Origin: Caldifarciminota bacterium
GTDB lineage: Bacteria; Hydrothermota; Tepidihabitantia; SM23-42; JAOAFX01
Reading direction: 5' to 3'
DNA length: 52,901 bases
Assembly (NCBI GenBank): GCA_026416055.1
Contig: JAOAFX010000002.1
Location: 1 to 52,901 of the forward strand
Of this stretch, positions 17,433 to 25,251 are shown piece after piece; the stretch's first letter is position 1, and each line of letters begins with the position of its first letter. The notes beneath the pieces were generated by a model. The model had not been told where the DNA came from. It was given only the letters and a program-made list of their open reading frames with translations, and did not search any database. Position numbers and translations under genes: made by a program.

Positions 17433-17849
17433 ATGAAACCCTTAACCTTAAAAGAAGAGGTTAAAAGGATGGCAAAGGAAATATATGCCACCTTAGGTGC
17501 AGGATATGAGGAAGGGATATATCACCGCGCATTTGAGGTTGAATTAAGATTAAAAGGTATAAATTATGAAAGCGAAAAACCGGTTGAGGTAGTTTATAAG
17601 GGTCATAGCCTCGGGGTTCTTTTTGCTGATCTTTATGTCTGGCAGGGTAATGAAAAAGTACTTATTGAACTGAAAGCAGGCAAGGAACCTATAGGGGGTA
17701 AATATCAGAAAAAGCCAAATTCGGTAAAAGAAGTAGCCCAGGTAAGTAATTATTATAAACTACTGGAACTACCTGAAGAAACAGGGATATTGCTTATAAA
17801 TTTTCCTTTTCCAGGGACATCGGAAGCCGAAATAGTTGAAGTGAGATGA
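17433..17849 (+). CDS. GxxExxY family protein
   Basis: This 138-residue protein carries the family-defining GAGYEEGIYHRAF motif near residues 23-35, followed by VLIELKAGKEP and a VSNYYKLL segment. GxxExxY proteins have a fold resembling restriction-type nucleases (E and ExK-like residues in IELKAG), but their role is not established. AGGGAGG precedes the ATG. It is followed 54 nt later by an AAA ATPase on the same strand, which has its own AAAGGAGG. Confidence 0.88.
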   Translation: MKPLTLKEEVKRMAKEIYATLGAGYEEGIYHRAFEVELRLKGINYESEKPVEVVYKGHSLGVLFADLYVWQGNEKVLIELKAGKEPIGGKYQKKPNSVKEVAQVSNYYKLLELPEETGILLINFPFPGTSEAEIVEVR

Positions 17850-17903
17850 TTCTGAACTAAATAATTTTATGCTTTTTCAGCATAATGATTTAAAGGAGGT
17901 TTT

Positions 17904-19370
17904 ATGAAACCTGAAGATTTAAATAAAAAATACATGGAGTGTGCCTATCGGCTCTATCAGTTATTTGAGATGAAAAAGGATATGATGCGCAGGTATCCAG
18001 CTGAAATTGAGGAAATTTTTTATGGAAAAACGAGTATATTGAATAAAAAGGAACTTAATAAAATAGATACTGCGATAAAATCTGTGAGAAAGGCTTTATT
18101 GCGTATTGCCAGACATGCAGGGCAAATGGGTGTCGACATACCTGTAGAGAAAATAGTTAAAAAATATGAATTAGGTTCAGAAGAAAGGGATATTCTTCTG
18201 GCTATGTTTTTTAAGGAACTTGAAATGGGTAGGTTTGAGATCACAGGTCGGGAATTATTGATATTTCTCGGTTATGAGCCTTTTCAGTTTATTGAAAAGA
18301 GCAAGATCTTAGAGGGATTATTAAAGAAAAATATTATTGAGTGTGAGTTTACACATCCGTTTGAAGGTCTTCTCCTCAAGGCTGAATTTGCCCTCGCTTT
18401 GAATATATTTAAAGATATTACAGGAAAAGAGATTATCGAAACTGATACCGAAGTTTCTCACCTGCACAGAGGATTCACAAAGTTTATACCCGGAGAGTAC
18501 AGAAATAAAAAGAGAAAAGAAAGCAAATTTTTGAATGTCTATGAACCAGTTCTGACATTTGAAAACCTTGTGCTTGAACCTGAAAAATTAAAGGCAATTG
18601 AAAGGGCAGTCTTTCAGGCAAAGAATCTGAATCAAATTTTTGAAGAATGGGGGTTGAATCAAACAATAAAATATGGCAAAGGAACGGTTATGCTATTTTA
18701 TGGTCCACCAGGGACAGGCAAGACTGCAACGAGCGAAGCGATTGCCCATAGACTCGGTAAGAAAATCGGGATGGTAAATTATGAGAATGTTCTCGGTTGC
18801 TGGGTTGGTGAATCTGAAAAGAATCTTGTTCTGGCATTTGAAGAAGCAAAAAGGGAAGACTGCGTTTTAGTGTTTGATGAGGCAGATGCTTTATTTGCTA
18901 AAAGGTTTTATGAGACCTACAGCACAGACCGGATGCACAATTATATGACAAATATACTGATGAAAGAGCTGGAGAGGTTTGATGGTGTGGTGATTTTGAC
19001 CACGAATCGCGAGGTCGTCATAGATGAGGCATTTGACCGCAGGATAATATTGAAATTAAAATTTGAAATGCCTTCACCTGAGGAAAGGGCAAAAATATGG
19101 CGGAAGCTGATTCCGGAGAAAGTGCCCCTTGCCAGTGATGTTGATTTTGAAAGGCTGGGAAGATATTATGAGTTGAGTGGTGGCGAGATAAAGAATGCAA
19201 TATTGAATGCGGTTATGGAATGTGCTTACCAGGGTGAGAGATATTTGAAGATGGAGTTACTTGAAGAATTTGCACAGAAGGAAACAGAGAAATTAAAAGG
19301 CAGGAATGGCAAATCGGTAGGGTTTAATGTAGGAACTACATTGTGTCGCCGGGTAGATTTAAGCGGATGA
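17904..19370 (+). CDS. AAA family ATPase with a helical/winged N-terminal region
   Basis: In this 488-residue protein, residues 1-215 are a helical, probably winged-helix region without a clear family. Residues 240-450 are a CDC48-like AAA module. Walker A is GPPGTGKT (267-274), Walker B VLVFDEAD with D325 and E326, sensor 1 TTNRE, and arginine fingers R379-R380. It should remodel or unfold a protein or act on nucleic acid, but the substrate is unknown. The C-terminal tail (GTTLCRRVDLSG) is unstructured by eye. Confidence 0.85.
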   Translation: MKPEDLNKKYMECAYRLYQLFEMKKDMMRRYPAEIEEIFYGKTSILNKKELNKIDTAIKSVRKALLRIARHAGQMGVDIPVEKIVKKYELGSEERDILLAMFFKELEMGRFEITGRELLIFLGYEPFQFIEKSKILEGLLKKNIIECEFTHPFEGLLLKAEFALALNIFKDITGKEIIETDTEVSHLHRGFTKFIPGEYRNKKRKESKFLNVYEPVLTFENLVLEPEKLKAIERAVFQAKNLNQIFEEWGLNQTIKYGKGTVMLFYGPPGTGKTATSEAIAHRLGKKIGMVNYENVLGCWVGESEKNLVLAFEEAKREDCVLVFDEADALFAKRFYETYSTDRMHNYMTNILMKELERFDGVVILTTNREVVIDEAFDRRIILKLKFEMPSPEERAKIWRKLIPEKVPLASDVDFERLGRYYELSGGEIKNAILNAVMECAYQGERYLKMELLEEFAQKETEKLKGRNGKSVGFNVGTTLCRRVDLSG

Positions 19371-19415
19371 AAACTAATGCAAATGGATACAGCAATACTA
19401 TCTGATGATGTTAAT

Positions 19416-19436
19416 GGGCGGGGCTTTGCCCCGCCC
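19416..19436. terminator. GC-rich hairpin between convergent genes
   Basis: A perfect 9-bp stem GGGCGGGGC/GCCCCGCCC has a TTT loop. It lies between the convergent AAA ATPase and pfkA genes. Neither strand has a T-run after it, so it may block exonucleases or be a REP-like palindrome rather than a classical terminator. Confidence 0.6.
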
Positions 19437-19442
19437 GTGTAA

Positions 19443-20414
19443 TTATCCAGATAAAATTTTAATCATTTTGTAAATATGATCTTCTACAGGCTTTTTTATT
19501 GAGTAAGTCTCTTCAAATGGAGTATATACAATCTTACCTTCAATCTCACCAACCATCACACCAAATCTATTATTTTCAAAAGACTCAACTGCATAATACC
19601 CCAATTTTGATGCAAGAATCCGGTCGTTTGCCGTGGGTGCTCCACCCCGCTGGATATAACCCAGGACCGCAACCCGATAATCTTCACCGGTCAATTTTTT
19701 GACCTTTCTCGCAATAGTTAATGCATTCCCTGCCTCATCTCCTTCGGCAACAATGATTATATTTGACTTTTTGCCTTTTTTAATATTGTTCTGTATTGTT
19801 TGAGCAATCTCTTCAATATCGGTAGGGGTCTCAGGAATGATTACATCTTCAGCACCACCAGCAAGTCCGACTGCAAGACTTATAAATCCAGCATGTCTAC
19901 CCATTACTTCAATAAAGAATACCCGCTCAAGTGAAGATGCAGTATCCCTGATGCGGTCAACTGCCTCAAGGGCACTATTTATTGCTGTATCAAAACCTAT
20001 GGTGAAATCAGTCCCGTAGAGGTCATTATCGATCGTGCCGGGTAACCCGATAAGATTTACACCAAACTTTTCAGAAAATTCCTTTGCCCCGCGCATCGTT
20101 CCGTCACCGCCGATTACAATTACACAATCTAATTTATTCTTATCAATCACCTTTTTCGCCCTGTGCATCCCTCTTTCAGTCTCAAACTCATCACACCGTG
20201 CGGTACCCAGGATCGTACCACCGCGCTGGATGATATTGGCGACAGAATGGTGGTCTAATTTTACGATATCATTATTAATCAATCCCTTATAGCCATGCTT
20301 TATCCCCAGGACTTCATACCCTTTGTAAAGGGCGGTTCTGACAATCGCCCTGATTGCTGCATTCATTCCCGGAGCATCACCTCCGCTCGTCAGAATGCCG
20401 ATTCTTTTTTTCAT
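19443..20414 (-). CDS. pfkA: ATP-dependent 6-phosphofructokinase
   Basis: This 323-residue enzyme has the standard bacterial PfkA length. It phosphorylates fructose 6-phosphate in glycolysis. Motifs are TSGGDAPGMNAAIR at the start, GGDGTMRGA (Gly rather than the Asp of PPi enzymes, so ATP use is predicted), the catalytic PGTIDND, and MGRHAG. It is a single-gene transcript. Its ATG lies 5 nt past a perfect TATAAT with no ribosome-binding site, indicating a leaderless mRNA. Confidence 0.97.
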   Translation of the reverse strand: MKKRIGILTSGGDAPGMNAAIRAIVRTALYKGYEVLGIKHGYKGLINNDIVKLDHHSVANIIQRGGTILGTARCDEFETERGMHRAKKVIDKNKLDCVIVIGGDGTMRGAKEFSEKFGVNLIGLPGTIDNDLYGTDFTIGFDTAINSALEAVDRIRDTASSLERVFFIEVMGRHAGFISLAVGLAGGAEDVIIPETPTDIEEIAQTIQNNIKKGKKSNIIIVAEGDEAGNALTIARKVKKLTGEDYRVAVLGYIQRGGAPTANDRILASKLGYYAVESFENNRFGVMVGEIEGKIVYTPFEETYSIKKPVEDHIYKMIKILSG

Positions 20415-20419
20415 GATAG

Positions 20420-20447
20420 ATTATAACCGTATAAAGTATAAAGTCAA
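20420..20447 (-). promoter_or_regulatory. Promoter of pfkA
   Basis: On the minus strand, TTGACT (20442-20447) and TATAAT (20420-20425) are 16 bp apart. Five nt separate the -10 box from the ATG, so the transcript should start at or beside the start codon. Confidence 0.83.
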
Positions 20448-20600
20448 TAAACAATCTTCTCTGGATTTGACTCCTTTCTACATTTTATTAACCCCAAAAA
20501 TACAAAAACAAAGCCTTGGCAATTCTGAAAGGAACTTCAGGACAGGGCAATGCACTCCAGAAAGAAAATAGTCCAGAGTGTTTCGCCCCAGAATAGCAAG

Positions 20601-20849
20601 GCAAACCTTGAGGTTGCTTAAGTCCTTGAACCCTGTTTTACAAATTTGCAATAACATTATCGCGACTAAAAGTCGCTCATACAGGTCTCGGAATTTGCAA
20701 AGCTAAAGCTTTGCCCTACATTTAATTTTGAATGTGTGAATAAAACTATAAAAACGTAGGGCAAACCTTCAGGTTTGCTCAATATCTTGCCCTGTATTGT
20801 CCCACAAATTTGCAATAATGTTATCGCGACTGGAAGTCGATCATACAGG
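20601..20849. repeat. Direct repeat pair built of small palindromes (REP-like)
   Basis: Two copies of an 85-89 bp unit (20601-20685 and 20761-20849) start at GCAAACCTT and end at TCATACAGG. Inside each are a GCAAACC/GGTTTGC-type hairpin, a CAAATTTG palindrome and a GCGACT-loop-AGTCGC hairpin (20662-20676 in copy 1). Between the copies lies another perfect hairpin (GCAAAGC/GCTTTGC, 20697-20714) and a GCCCTAC...GTAGGGC pair (20713-20719 and 20756-20762). It has no coding capacity. The rest of the 20448-20898 spacer shows nothing else. Confidence 0.8.
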
Positions 20850-20898
20850 AAGGACCATTAGATTAAAAAATGTGGAAAGGACTCAGTCTCTGGATTTC

Positions 20899-20927
20899 TT
20901 GACTTTTTATGATTTGTTTGCTATAAT
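20899..20927 (+). promoter_or_regulatory. Promoter of the smpB operon
   Basis: TTGACT (20899-20904) and TATAAT (20922-20927) are 17 bp apart. The smpB ATG begins 6 nt after the -10 box, exactly where transcription should start. An in-frame TGA upstream rules out an earlier start codon. Confidence 0.85.
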
Positions 20928-20933
20928 ACTTCA

Positions 20934-21383
20934 ATGAAGGTAGTGAGCACGAATCGCAAGGCAAATCATCTTTACGAAATTACTGACACCTATGAAGCGG
21001 GCATAGTTTTAAAAGGTAGTGAGGTTAAATCTTTACGCATGGGTGAGGTTTCCCTGAGTGATGCCTATGCCGAAGTTAAAAATGGTGAAGTTTTTTTATT
21101 TAATCTTCACATCAATCCTTACCGCTTCAGCACCATAGCCACACCCGACCCGAAGCGGAAGAGGAAATTGCTTTTAAAAAAAGAAGAGATTAAAAAGCTT
21201 TATGGAATTGTCACGCAGAAAGGCAATTTATTAATACCTTTAAAAATCTATTTCAATGACCGGGGGTTTGCCAAGGTCACAATCGGTGTTTGCAGGCGCA
21301 AACGCCTCTATGACAAAAAAGAGAAAATCCTGCGTGAAGAGGCAAAAAAGGATTTAAAAAGAATCAAAAGTATAAACCGATGA
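20934..21383 (+). CDS. smpB: SsrA-binding protein SmpB
   Basis: This 149-residue protein works with tmRNA to rescue stalled ribosomes. Family landmarks are NRKANHLYEI, TYEAGIVLKGSEVKSLR, LHINPYRF, RKRKLLLKKEEI and the basic C-tail RLYDKKEKILREEAKKDLKR. The ATG sits 6 nt past TATAAT without a Shine-Dalgarno site, so the mRNA is predicted leaderless. It overlaps the amidase start by 4 nt (ATGA). Confidence 0.96.
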   Translation: MKVVSTNRKANHLYEITDTYEAGIVLKGSEVKSLRMGEVSLSDAYAEVKNGEVFLFNLHINPYRFSTIATPDPKRKRKLLLKKEEIKKLYGIVTQKGNLLIPLKIYFNDRGFAKVTIGVCRRKRLYDKKEKILREEAKKDLKRIKSINR

Positions 21384-22726
21384 GTTTTTTATTCATTTTT
21401 ATTTTCAGTTACGTCCAAAAATACGAAGTCATATTTGAAAATAAGTCTTCTGTTATTCAAAGTGAAATGATTGAGGGACAGGATTATCTACCATTAAAGC
21501 CGATTGCCGAATTATGTGAAATAAATTATATATTTGATAAAGTCCATTTGCGCTGCATCCTTTCAACTAATGAACATAAAATCACTCTGATTTCTGATGT
21601 GAATATCTTAAAATATGATACTTCATACTTGAATATTCCTTTTCCACCCCGTATAGTTGAAGAAGAGATGTATTTCCCTGCCCTCATGATTGGAGGAATA
21701 CTGGGAACGAGGCTTGAGAGGCTCATTTTTTTAAAAAAGATAGAGGAAATTCCAATCATTGAAAAGATTGATTTGACCATTCGTGGTGATTCTACAGTTT
21801 TAAGATTCTTTTGGAAAACGCCTGTGGAATTTGATCTCCAGTTTACACCGCAGCAGGCTATTGTTGAGCTGGATGGAGAATACCGGGAAAAAGCGAAATT
21901 AAAACCGAAAGGGGCAATAAAATCATTAAATATCCAACCCTATCAGACTTATACCCGTATAGAATTGACCCTATCAGATATCAATGCCTGTATGGAAAGG
22001 GAGAGTGAGATAGTATTCTACAAGAAAATAGCAAAGAAAGTAGAATTGATAGTCCTTGACCCCGGTCATGGTGGTATAGACCCTGGTGCAGTGGGAAAAA
22101 ACGGACTTTATGAAAAGGATGCGAATCTTGATATAGCCAAAATATTAAAAAAATTTATTGAAGACTCCCTCAAAATACGAACAATGCTCACAAGGGATAG
22201 AGACCAGTATCTATCTTTAAAATCAAGGACGAATTTTGCAAATCGTAATGGAGCAGATATTTTTATAAGCATCCATTGTAATGCCTCACCGAGAAACAGA
22301 CAGGCAAGAGGCTTTGAGACCTACTTTCTTTCTGAAGCACGCACGAATGAAGAACGGGCTGTCGCTGCAATGGAGAATGCATCTTTAGTATTTGATGAAG
22401 AGATAAAGCCGTCGGGTGATATTAACTTTATACTTTATGACCTTGCCCAGAGTTTATTCCTCGAGGAGTCCAACAACCTCGCCGAAGCAATTCAAACAAA
22501 GGCTGAGGCATTACTGAACATCCCTGCCCGAGGAGTGAGCCAGGCAGACTTTTATGTCCTGCGCGGCGCCTTCATGCCTGCAGTACTGATTGAGTGTGCA
22601 TTCATTTCCAATCCTGAGGAAGAAAGACTTTTACGGGATAGGAAATTCAAAGAAACTATTGCCCACGCCATCTATTCCGGTCTGAAGGATTTCATAGCCC
22701 ATTATGAAAGGAGGCTTAACCATTGA
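21380..22726 (+). CDS. N-acetylmuramoyl-L-alanine amidase (Amidase_3)
   Basis: This 448-residue protein has a short hydrophobic N-terminus and a poorly conserved AMIN-like beta region to about 215. A zinc amidase_3 domain follows. Zinc ligands are H230 (DPGHGG), E245 (YEKDAN) and H299 (SIHCNA), and E405 (LIECAFISN) is the catalytic Glu. It cleaves the stem peptide from muramic acid during septum splitting or wall turnover. It is coupled to smpB and murI by 4-nt overlaps. The signal sequence is short and its cleavage site is unclear. Confidence 0.93.
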   Translation: MSFLFIFIFSYVQKYEVIFENKSSVIQSEMIEGQDYLPLKPIAELCEINYIFDKVHLRCILSTNEHKITLISDVNILKYDTSYLNIPFPPRIVEEEMYFPALMIGGILGTRLERLIFLKKIEEIPIIEKIDLTIRGDSTVLRFFWKTPVEFDLQFTPQQAIVELDGEYREKAKLKPKGAIKSLNIQPYQTYTRIELTLSDINACMERESEIVFYKKIAKKVELIVLDPGHGGIDPGAVGKNGLYEKDANLDIAKILKKFIEDSLKIRTMLTRDRDQYLSLKSRTNFANRNGADIFISIHCNASPRNRQARGFETYFLSEARTNEERAVAAMENASLVFDEEIKPSGDINFILYDLAQSLFLEESNNLAEAIQTKAEALLNIPARGVSQADFYVLRGAFMPAVLIECAFISNPEEERLLRDRKFKETIAHAIYSGLKDFIAHYERRLNH

Positions 22727-23541
22727 ATAATTCACCGATTGGTGTTTTCGATTCAGGTATCGGTGGTCTTACAGTGGTAAAGGAAATAAGAAAGGTTCTA
22801 CCAGGAGAAGACATTATCTATCTCGGTGATACAGCCCGGCTCCCTTATGGTACCAAATCAACAGAATCAATAATACAATTTTCCCGTGAAAATACAAAAT
22901 TTCTTATTGACAGAGGTGTAAAATATATCGTCATCGCCTGTTATTCTTCAACCTCAGTAGCCCTCGAAATACTCCAGAAAGAGATTGAGATTCCTATTAT
23001 CGGGGTAATAAAACCGGGTGTGAAGAAAGCACTGGAGTTGACCAGGAATAAAAGGATAGGAGTCATTGGAACGACCCTTACCATTCACAGTGGTGCCTAT
23101 GAAAGGGCATTCCAGGAATTTTCCAGCGATGTGGAAGTAATCGGCCGCGCCTGTCCCCTGTTCGTTCCGCTTGTCGAAGAAGGATTTACTCAACACCGCG
23201 CAACGGAGTTGATTGCCCGTGAATATCTCGAGCCACTGCAAAAGGACAACATCGATACACTCCTTCTCGGCTGCACCCATTATCCATTGTTATTGAAAAT
23301 AATAAAAAAGATTATGGGTCCAATAAACTATGTGGACGCCTCAAAGGAACTGAGCAAAGAACTTGCCAAATCCCTTGCCGAGAAAAATCTACTCAACCCA
23401 TCGGGTAAAGGAAATATCACCGTATATCTCACTGACCTTTCGATAAATTTTAAGGAGATTGCAGAGAGATTTCTGGGAGCCCCATTAAAAAATTATTTCC
23501 GTGCTTCATTAAGTTCTAACAAGGAGAAAGGGGGCGTATGA
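22723..23541 (+). CDS. murI: Glutamate racemase with variant active-site loop
   Basis: This 272-residue enzyme supplies D-glutamate for peptidoglycan. Present are D10-S11 (FDSGIGG), PYG (41-43), C73, and C184-T185-H186 (LLGCTHYPLL). Right after catalytic C73, the usual Asn-Thr reads Tyr-Ser (ACYSST). In studied racemases this Asn and Thr contact the substrate. The start is TTG 22723 with a GAAAGGAGG site, overlapping the amidase stop. An aspartate/glutamate racemase variant is possible. Confidence 0.9.
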   Translation: MNNSPIGVFDSGIGGLTVVKEIRKVLPGEDIIYLGDTARLPYGTKSTESIIQFSRENTKFLIDRGVKYIVIACYSSTSVALEILQKEIEIPIIGVIKPGVKKALELTRNKRIGVIGTTLTIHSGAYERAFQEFSSDVEVIGRACPLFVPLVEEGFTQHRATELIAREYLEPLQKDNIDTLLLGCTHYPLLLKIIKKIMGPINYVDASKELSKELAKSLAEKNLLNPSGKGNITVYLTDLSINFKEIAERFLGAPLKNYFRASLSSNKEKGGV

Positions 23542-24254
23542 GACCGGACGGAAGAAAAAACGATGAATTGAGAAAAATAGATATCCAGATGGATTATCTT
23601 GAGTATCCAGCGGGTTCCTGTCTTTTCAAACTCGGAAAGACTGTTGTTTTATGTGCAGTAACTATTGAAAATCGGGTTCCGCCTTTTCTGGTGGGAAAGG
23701 GACAGGGCTGGCTTACAGCAGAATACTCTCTTCTGCCAGCATCGACCAAAGAAAGAACCCAGCGTGAGGCGAATACCGGTAAACTCACAGGCAGAACCCA
23801 GGAGATAAGGCGTTTCATTGGACGGGCATTGAGACCGGTCTTTGATCTCTCACTTGTTGGCGAGCGCACATTTATTATCGATTGTGATGTTCTCCAGGCT
23901 GATGGAGGAACGAGAACTGCTGCGGTAAATGGTGCATTTCTGGCATTGTACAGTGCGGTGAAAAAGATGTGGGTCAATAAAGAATTTACCCAATTTCCCA
24001 TCCTTGATTTCGTTGGTGCAATCAGTGCAGGTATAGTTCAGGGTGAGATAGTGCTCGATCTGTGTTATGATGAAGACTCAAATGCAGAAGTTGATATGAA
24101 TCTGGTAATGACCGGTCGTGAGAAGATAATTGAAATCGGTGCTACGGCAGAGAAAATTCCAATCACAAAATCTGAACTTGATCGATTACTGGAAGTAGCA
24201 AAAAATGGTATAAAGCAAATCATAGAACTGGAGAAGCGAATCATTTCAGGTTGA
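23538..24254 (+). CDS. rph: Ribonuclease PH
   Basis: This 238-residue phosphorolytic 3'-exoribonuclease trims tRNA 3' ends and degrades structured RNA. Landmarks are MRPDGRKNDELR, GWLTAEYSLLPAST, the RNA/phosphate-binding GRTQEIRRFIGRALR, DCDVLQADGGTRTA and DLCYDEDSNAEVDMN. The length is normal. The ATG at 23538 overlaps the murI stop with a GGAGAAAGGGGG-like ribosome-binding site. Confidence 0.97.
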   Translation: MRPDGRKNDELRKIDIQMDYLEYPAGSCLFKLGKTVVLCAVTIENRVPPFLVGKGQGWLTAEYSLLPASTKERTQREANTGKLTGRTQEIRRFIGRALRPVFDLSLVGERTFIIDCDVLQADGGTRTAAVNGAFLALYSAVKKMWVNKEFTQFPILDFVGAISAGIVQGEIVLDLCYDEDSNAEVDMNLVMTGREKIIEIGATAEKIPITKSELDRLLEVAKNGIKQIIELEKRIISG

Positions 24255-24259
24255 TGTAG

Positions 24260-25240
24260 ATGCCCACAGTCCTGCGGGAATTCAGAAGAAAGGTTTCAGA
24301 AAAACAATGGGGAACCCGGCTTGATCAGTATCTATACATTTCCGGCATCGGTCTTTCAAGAAGCCTTATCCAGAAGCTCATAAAACAGAAAAAGGTGCTG
24401 GTGAATAATAAACCAGTGAAGTGCTCTTATCGGGTTAAAGAAGGGGATGAAGTCTATGCGGTATTTGAATTACAGACCTCGGCTGAAATAAAACCCGAGA
24501 ATATCCCCCTCGATATTGTTTATGAAGATGACGATATTATTGTGGTAAATAAACCAAAAGGGATAATTGTCCATCCAGCACGCGGGCATTTTGAACATAC
24601 CATGGTCAATGCCCTCCTTTATCATTGTGGCAGATTACCCACGTTGACCGATGAAATAAGACCAGGGGTTTTGCACCGGCTTGATAAAGACACAACCGGT
24701 CTTATAATCTTTGCCAAGACTGACGAAGCACTGAGTAAACTGGGGAAGGCGATTGCCCGCCGGGAAGTGCAGAAAAAGTACGATGTCCTTTGCTGGAATT
24801 TTCCAGGGATGAATGAAGGGACGATTGAAGCACCGATCGGCCGGAGTTCAGTTATAAGAACGAAGATGACCGTAACACCACTCTCAAGCAAAATGGCAAC
24901 GACTAAGTATGTAGTTGTTGAAAAATTTCCGATTGCAAGTTATCTCAAAGTCTGGTTGATAACCGGCAGGACTCACCAGATACGGGTGCATCTGAATTAT
25001 ATCGGTTGTCCGGTAATCGGAGACCGTGATTATGGAGGAAGGAATCCCGGTGTCATTAAAAATTCAGCATATCTCAACGATTTCCGTGAAATACTCAAAT
25101 TGCTTGACCGACAGGCATTGCATGCATCAGAATTGACTTTCAATCATCCCAGAACAAATAAACTACTACATTTTACATCACCCCTGCCCGACGATATGAA
25201 GAAAGTTCTCGATTATTTAAAAAGCCGGTTTTCCAGATAG
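24260..25240 (+). CDS. rluD: Pseudouridine synthase, RluD/RluA family
   Basis: This 326-residue protein has an N-terminal S4 RNA-binding domain (about 17-80: RLDQYLYISGIGLSRSLIQKLI) and a catalytic domain with HRLDKDTTGLIIFAKT carrying the nucleophilic Asp. GRTHQIRVHLNYIGCPVIGD is also present. It isomerises uridines in 23S rRNA. The exact target (RluD-type or a paralogue) cannot be fixed here. It starts 5 nt after rph and is the last gene of the smpB run, converging on serS. Confidence 0.93.
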   Translation: MPTVLREFRRKVSEKQWGTRLDQYLYISGIGLSRSLIQKLIKQKKVLVNNKPVKCSYRVKEGDEVYAVFELQTSAEIKPENIPLDIVYEDDDIIVVNKPKGIIVHPARGHFEHTMVNALLYHCGRLPTLTDEIRPGVLHRLDKDTTGLIIFAKTDEALSKLGKAIARREVQKKYDVLCWNFPGMNEGTIEAPIGRSSVIRTKMTVTPLSSKMATTKYVVVEKFPIASYLKVWLITGRTHQIRVHLNYIGCPVIGDRDYGGRNPGVIKNSAYLNDFREILKLLDRQALHASELTFNHPRTNKLLHFTSPLPDDMKKVLDYLKSRFSR

Positions 25241-25251
25241 AATGTTAAATT

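Noticed and set aside
20601-20849. CRISPR array
   Set aside because: There are only two copies, each 85-89 bp with internal palindromes. There are no short spacers and no cas genes.
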